Shown here: positions 60,251 through 64,000 of the stretch, piece after piece
Position numbering within the stretch: position 1 is the first letter of the stretch
How the letters are laid out: each line of letters begins with the position of its first letter
Assembly: GCA_963676875.1 (NCBI GenBank)
Contig: OY781436.1
Location: 2,480,001-2,544,000, forward strand
Reading direction: 5' to 3'
Length of the DNA: 64,000 nucleotides
From: UBA6244 sp963676875
GTDB taxonomy: Bacteria; Bacteroidota; Bacteroidia; Bacteroidales; F082
Notes under the pieces: model-generated
The model's database searches: none
What the model was told of the DNA's origin: nothing
Seen by the model: the letters and a program-made list of their open reading frames with translations, nothing else
Program-made: the position numbers and the translations under genes

Positions 60251-61213
60251 ATGTCAATATTAGTATATACCGAAAACTGGGACGGCAAATTCAAGAAATT
60301 CAGCTTTGAGCTGGTTTCGTATGCTGCGTCCGTTGCCAAACAAATGGGTTCCTCTGTTACCGCGCTCTCCATTGGACAAGTAAGCGACGAGGAATTGAAA
60401 AAATTAAGCGTGTATGGTGCCAACAAGGTGCTCTCCGTTCATTATGAGCGGTTTAGCTCGTTGGATAATAAAGCCTTGTCGAAAGCTGTGGTAGCTGCTG
60501 CCAAAGCCGAAAACACCAAAATTATTGTGCTGGCGCACAACAACCTGGGCAAAGCGTTGGCTCCACGCGTGGCCGTACGTCTGAATGCCGGACTGGAAAC
60601 CGGAGTTGTAGCCTTGCCCGTGTCGTTCGATCCCTTCGTGGTACGTAAAAAAGTATTCACAGGTAAAGCTTTTGCCGAAGTTAAGATTAACGCCGACATC
60701 AAAGTTATGACGCTGGCACAAAACTCCTTTGAACTGGTAGAAGCCAACACCGCTGAAACCATTGAGGCTTTCGATCCACAGGTAGCCGACAGCGATTTCA
60801 CCATCAAAGTAAAGGAAACCAAAAAGGTAACAGGCAAAGTATTGCTCACCGATGCCGAAATTGTTGTTTCAGGTGGCCGTGGAATGAAGAGTGCCGACAA
60901 CTGGGGTGGTCTGGAAGAGTTGGCCGATTTGTTGGGTGCCGGTATGGCCTGTTCTCGTCCGGTTAGCGATGAAGGATGGCGTTCGCATAGCGAGCATGTG
61001 GGACAAACGGGTAAAATTATTGCCCCCAACCTCTATCTTGCCTTTGGAATTTCGGGAGCCATTCAACATTTGGGAGGTGTAAGTTCCTCCAAGGTAATTG
61101 TGGCCGTAAACAAAGATCCCGAAGCCCCCATTTTTGAAGCCGCCGACTACGGAATAGTAGGCGATGTTAATGTGGTCATCCCACAGATTATTGCTGCGGT
61201 TAAGGAAATGTAA
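60251..61213 (+). CDS. etfA: Electron transfer flavoprotein alpha subunit
   Basis: 320 residues. N-terminal ETF domain (about 1-180) and the C-terminal FAD-binding part: VVSGGRGMKSADNWGGLEELADLLGAGMACSRPVSDEGWR, GQTGKIIAPNLYLAFGISGAIQHLGG, VAVNKDPEAPIFEAADYGIVGDV. All FAD motifs are intact. Accepts electrons from the acyl-CoA dehydrogenase at 56995. Expression may now depend on read-through or on a promoter inside the insertion. Confidence 0.96.
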   Translation: MSILVYTENWDGKFKKFSFELVSYAASVAKQMGSSVTALSIGQVSDEELKKLSVYGANKVLSVHYERFSSLDNKALSKAVVAAAKAENTKIIVLAHNNLGKALAPRVAVRLNAGLETGVVALPVSFDPFVVRKKVFTGKAFAEVKINADIKVMTLAQNSFELVEANTAETIEAFDPQVADSDFTIKVKETKKVTGKVLLTDAEIVVSGGRGMKSADNWGGLEELADLLGAGMACSRPVSDEGWRSHSEHVGQTGKIIAPNLYLAFGISGAIQHLGGVSSSKVIVAVNKDPEAPIFEAADYGIVGDVNVVIPQIIAAVKEM

Positions 61214-61258
61214 TCGATTAAAACCCTGAGCGGGGTTGAATATAAATGAACACGGGTT

Positions 61259-61374
61259 ATACCAACTATAAATTGAAGTTAGCGCTACGCTGTTTATGTT
61301 TAATGCCGATATAGAATTGAAGAGGTTTCAGGAGAGAAGCGAACTTAAAGCTCATTTCAATTCATAATCGGTAT
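61259..61374 (+). repeat. MITE-like interspersed repeat R1, copy F
   Basis: A full 116 bp copy, close to consensus, 46 bp after etfA. Small differences from copy E (AGCGCTACG, GGAGAGAAG). Confidence 0.92.
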
Positions 61375-61437
61375 TATTCAGAATTTATCTGGGTAGCCCG
61401 TGTTTTTTTTCATAAAAAAAACGCGTTGTCAAACCAG

Positions 61438-61470
61438 CCCTGAGAGGTTTCAAAACCTGTCAGGGTTTTT
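61438..61470 (+). terminator. Terminator-like hairpin
   Basis: CCCTGAGAGGTTT (61438-61450)/AAACCTGTCAGGG (61453-61465), one mismatch, then TTTTT. This motif (CCCTGA...AGGTTT...) resembles a dispersed Bacteroidetes palindrome, so it may be a repeat as well. Confidence 0.6.
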
Positions 61471-61628
61471 GATGGGGTGGAGTTGCGCTACGCTGTAGCT
61501 TTCTTTGTTCTGGATTTTTGTTTTATAAAGATTGTCGCTGCGCTGCAGCTTTTTTTTGTGGTGAAAAGCAACGGATAAAAGGATCGATAAAAACTAAGGT
61601 CGTTATACTACCGCAAATTCCGCATCTA

Positions 61629-61700
61629 TTGCCCTTCGACTTTAGTCAAGGGCAAAAAGCACAATCCCCTATCCATTGCCCTTCGACTATAGTCGAGGGC
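61629..61700. repeat. Two copies of a CCCTTCGACT/AGTCGAGGG palindrome
   Basis: Hairpin 1, 61629-61655 (TTGCCCTTCGACT...AGTCAAGGGCAA), and hairpin 2, 61678-61700 (GCCCTTCGACT/AGTCGAGGGC). About 50 bp apart and in direct repeat; REP-like. Confidence 0.7.
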
Positions 61701-61882
61701 TGTGGTTCAATGTGTTGATGGAAAGTGCTATCTTAAAGCGTGGACGCTTGAAGCGGGGGATGGGCATAAATCAGCGTCTAACTCAATATCCCAATCAACA
61801 TCCCAAAATTATTCACACTTGCTTACAACCCCAGAATACTTATCTTTGACTTGTTTTCCAAAAATGCTGAAAATAATATATC

Positions 61883-62734
61883 ATGAGCCCGAACGAAATA
61901 TTAAATTATAAGCTCATCATTACTGACAACTATACCCTTACGGTATATTCGTTATTAATTTTGGTGTTTATTCTGCTGATGACAGTGTTGGTATTAAAGG
62001 TTATCAAAAAGGTGTTTAATAGCTTTGTTAAACGCGAAAAGCTAGATGCCGGATCCAGCAATAGTATATATTTAATTCTTAGATACGTTATTTGGGTGGT
62101 CGTTATCATCATTTCCCTCGATACGTTGGGTTTCAAAGTGTCCATTTTGTTGGCATCTGTTGCTGCTCTGCTCGTGGGCGTTGGTCTCGGATTGCAGCAA
62201 CTGTTTAATGATATTTCCTCAGGAATCGTCTTACTTATCGAACAAAGTATCAAGGTGGACGACATCATCGAACTGGATGACGGAAATGTTGGAAGAGTGG
62301 TAAGCATCGGTATCCGGACTTCCAAAATGAAAACCCGCGACGACATTATTACCATTATACCCAATTCCAAGCTGGTGAACGACATCATTATCAACTGGAG
62401 CCACATCGAAAAATCAACCCGATTTTTTGTTCAGGTAGGGGTGGCTTATGGTTCTGATGTTAAGTTGGTTAAAGAACTGTTGTTGAAAAGTGCCCATCAT
62501 CATCCTGATGTGAGTAAACAGCCTGCACCATTTGTCAGATTTGTTGATTTTGGTAATTCTTCCCTCGATTTTCAAATTTATTTTTGGGTAACCAAAGCCT
62601 TTGCCATTGAAAGCATTAAAAGCGATATGCGTTTTGAAATAAACCAACAATTTACACAAAATAACATTCAGATTCCCTTTCCTCAAACCGATGTTCATAT
62701 CAAAGATTACCTTTCAATAAAACCAAAACAATGA
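61883..62734 (+). CDS. MscS-family mechanosensitive ion channel (second copy)
   Basis: 283 residues. TM helices at about 20-45 and 60-85, then the pore segment LLASVAALLVGVGLGLQQLFNDISSGIVLLIEQSIKVDDII (about 88-130), beta domain GRVVSIGIRTSKMKTRDDIITIIPNSKLVNDI and C-terminal alpha/beta part. Short-form MscS. Overlaps the phosphatase gene start by 4 bp (ATGA). Confidence 0.93.
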   Translation: MSPNEILNYKLIITDNYTLTVYSLLILVFILLMTVLVLKVIKKVFNSFVKREKLDAGSSNSIYLILRYVIWVVVIIISLDTLGFKVSILLASVAALLVGVGLGLQQLFNDISSGIVLLIEQSIKVDDIIELDDGNVGRVVSIGIRTSKMKTRDDIITIIPNSKLVNDIIINWSHIEKSTRFFVQVGVAYGSDVKLVKELLLKSAHHHPDVSKQPAPFVRFVDFGNSSLDFQIYFWVTKAFAIESIKSDMRFEINQQFTQNNIQIPFPQTDVHIKDYLSIKPKQ

Positions 62735-63519
62735 AAAATATCACATTCATTTTTTTAGCGATTGCCCTCTTTTGGGGTTGTCAGTCGCCAAACACTGCAA
62801 AAAAGAATCCCTACGAACGATTGACCATGGCCACCATTTTTGTGGAACATGCACCCGAGTACAAGGCGCTGTGTTTTCAGGCATATAACCTGGCTTCAGT
62901 GAGGTTAAAGGAAGCGGTTAAAAACAATTCAGAAAATAAAAAACTCGCCATTGTATTGGATATCGACGAAACTGTATTAAACAACATTCCATATCAGGCC
63001 AAACAAGTGCTTGACACCATAGGCTATCCAACATGTTGGAACGATTGGTGTGCCCTCGAAATAGCGGAGCCGGTTCCGGGAGTAAAGGAATTTCTCACCC
63101 AGGCAAATGAACTGGGTGTATCTATTTTTTATATCTCCAATCGAAAAACCAAGGTGCTCGACCAAACCATTAACAACCTGAGAAAGGCTGGATTGCCTCA
63201 AGCAGAGGCATCGCACGTATTTCTTCGCGAAAAAGACAACGAAAAGGAAACCCGCCGACAAAAAGTACTGGCCGAAGGTTACGATATTGTGCTTCTGTTT
63301 GGTGATAACCTTTCCGACTTTTCGGCGGATTACGAAATAACCGACAATGGCCAACGCAACAGGATTGCCATTGAACAATCAAAGGAATTTGGCAACCGTT
63401 TTATTGTATTACCCAACCCCGGCTATGGTGCCTGGACCCAAAATTTAGGTTTAAACAGCAGTCAATTTGATCAGGATTCTCTGGCCCGCCAACTGATGAC
63501 AGGTTTTTATTGTAAATAA
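62731..63519 (+). CDS. Lipoprotein e(P4)-family acid phosphatase / 5'-nucleotidase
   Basis: 262 residues. Lipoprotein signal (FLAIALFWGCQSPN), HAD motif I KLAIVLDIDETVLNNIPYQ (DxDET at about 75), IFYISNRKT (motif II), and ILLFGDNLSDF (motif IV region). e(P4) proteins dephosphorylate nucleotides such as NMN at the outer membrane, aiding NAD precursor uptake. Start codon overlaps the MscS stop. Confidence 0.93.
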   Translation: MKNITFIFLAIALFWGCQSPNTAKKNPYERLTMATIFVEHAPEYKALCFQAYNLASVRLKEAVKNNSENKKLAIVLDIDETVLNNIPYQAKQVLDTIGYPTCWNDWCALEIAEPVPGVKEFLTQANELGVSIFYISNRKTKVLDQTINNLRKAGLPQAEASHVFLREKDNEKETRRQKVLAEGYDIVLLFGDNLSDFSADYEITDNGQRNRIAIEQSKEFGNRFIVLPNPGYGAWTQNLGLNSSQFDQDSLARQLMTGFYCK

Positions 63520-63538
63520 TGCATACCTGCATAAGAAT

Positions 63539-64000
63539 ATGAAGAAAACCATCGCCATCACCGGAGCTACCGGACATGTTGGAGCCAATCTGGTCAGAAT
63601 GTTGGTTGCTGAGGGGTATCACGTCAGGGCTTTGTTGCGGCAACCAACTTCCGAAGCACTTCAGGGAGTTCCGGTTGAAATGGTGGTGGGCGATTTATCC
63701 GATGAGCGCTCCCTCGAACGGTTATGCCATCAGGTTGAGGTGGTTATTCACACAGCTGCCGTGATTAGCATTGGCAACCTTCCCGAAAAGGAAGTATTCG
63801 GAACAAATGTTACAGGTGTCAAGAATTTAGTTCAAGCATGTAAGAAGCAAGGGGTTCGTCGTCTGGTGCATTTCAGCTCGGTGGATGCCTTCGTTATGAA
63901 TGGTTTAAGCACTAAAGTTGACGAACTTACTCCTTTGGACCTAGACTCTCCCATTGCTTACAAAAGAACAAAGGCCAAGGGCGAACAGTTGGCATTGCAA
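63539..64000 (+). CDS. Partial NAD-dependent epimerase/dehydratase
   Basis: The first 154 codons of a gene running off the right edge. Rossmann motif MKKTIAITGATGHVGANLV, then VVGDLSDERSLERLCHQVEVVIHTAAVIS, FGTNVTGVKNLVQACKKQGV, VHFSSVDAF and a likely YKRTKAKGE (YxxxK) active site at the edge. Extended SDR fold; substrate unknown. Confidence 0.9.
   Translation, partial: MKKTIAITGATGHVGANLVRMLVAEGYHVRALLRQPTSEALQGVPVEMVVGDLSDERSLERLCHQVEVVIHTAAVISIGNLPEKEVFGTNVTGVKNLVQACKKQGVRRLVHFSSVDAFVMNGLSTKVDELTPLDLDSPIAYKRTKAKGEQLALQ

Larger units (their letters stand above)
61375..61882. other. Gene-free gap with hairpins
   Basis: About 500 bp between R1 copy F and the MscS gene. It contains the terminator-like hairpin at 61438 and paired palindromes at 61629 and 61678, listed separately. 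No convincing gene. Confidence 0.6.

Noticed and set aside
61221..61235. etfA terminator AACCCTGAGCGGGGTT
   Set aside because: Stem only 5 bp and no T run; too weak to call.

Overview
The window is a chromosomal segment of a Bacteroidetes bacterium, probably an anaerobic or facultative member of the Bacteroidales/Marinilabiliales type. The signs are a TonB-dependent receptor with an N-terminal carboxypeptidase-regulatory-like domain, the lptC/coaX/outer-membrane-protein cluster typical of the phylum, many lipoproteins, FISUMP and DUF4384-type proteins, and promoters of the TAnnTTTG (-7) class. About 60 genes are supported, along with one tRNA (Phe), several terminators and a rich set of interspersed repeats.

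Layout. 1-2.8 kb: end of a polysaccharide locus (partial membrane protein, Wzx-like flippase, Wzz-like protein). 2.9-13.3 kb: CreD, a NarL-type two-component pair, RsmI, thymidine kinase, a PAS histidine kinase and a TIGR01777 epimerase. 13.3-19.7 kb: MarR regulator divergent from a TonB-dependent receptor, M48 lipoprotein protease, MscS channel. 19.7-25.0 kb: CNNM/CorC protein, lptC, TPR protein, beta-barrel protein and coaX, all on the minus strand. 25.1 kb: tRNA-Phe with its promoter and terminator.

25.3-37.6 kb is an accessory block that starts just after tRNA-Phe. It holds a decayed copy of an AbiEii-type toxin-antitoxin pair, a DUF4143-type ATPase, an intact AbiEii pair, and a seven-gene minus-strand cluster: ECF sigma factor, membrane anti-sigma-like protein, transglutaminase-like protein, DUF4384-like protein, secreted caspase-like protease, SUMF1-domain protein and FISUMP protein. 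The last two share a duplicated N-terminal module. This sigma-controlled envelope caspase cluster is the best candidate for an undescribed system.

37.7-47.6 kb: PepSY-like protein, 7TM hybrid histidine kinase, Lnt, PIF1-type helicase with HRDC-like and HTH ends, LuxE-like acyl-protein synthetase. 47.6-49.0 kb has no convincing gene. 49.0-55.1 kb: minus-strand YgeW, YgeY and two xanthine-dehydrogenase-type subunits, part of an anaerobic purine degradation cluster. 55.3-61.2 kb: ElbB, FabK/nitronate monooxygenase-like protein, acyl-CoA dehydrogenase, DUF2179 protein and etfB-etfA, with a four-helix-bundle gene inserted between the etf genes. 61.9-64 kb: MscS, e(P4)-type acid phosphatase, partial epimerase.

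Repeats. A 115-116 bp element with imperfect ~19 bp terminal inverted repeats occurs in six full copies and one truncated copy, all intergenic, and looks like a MITE. A second ~80 bp element follows it at two loci. Degenerate TTCAA-type arrays and two 12 bp inverted repeats bracketing the four-helix-bundle gene add further structure. Start codons below were chosen by reading; where the longest frame began at TTG or GTG, the internal ATG was preferred.
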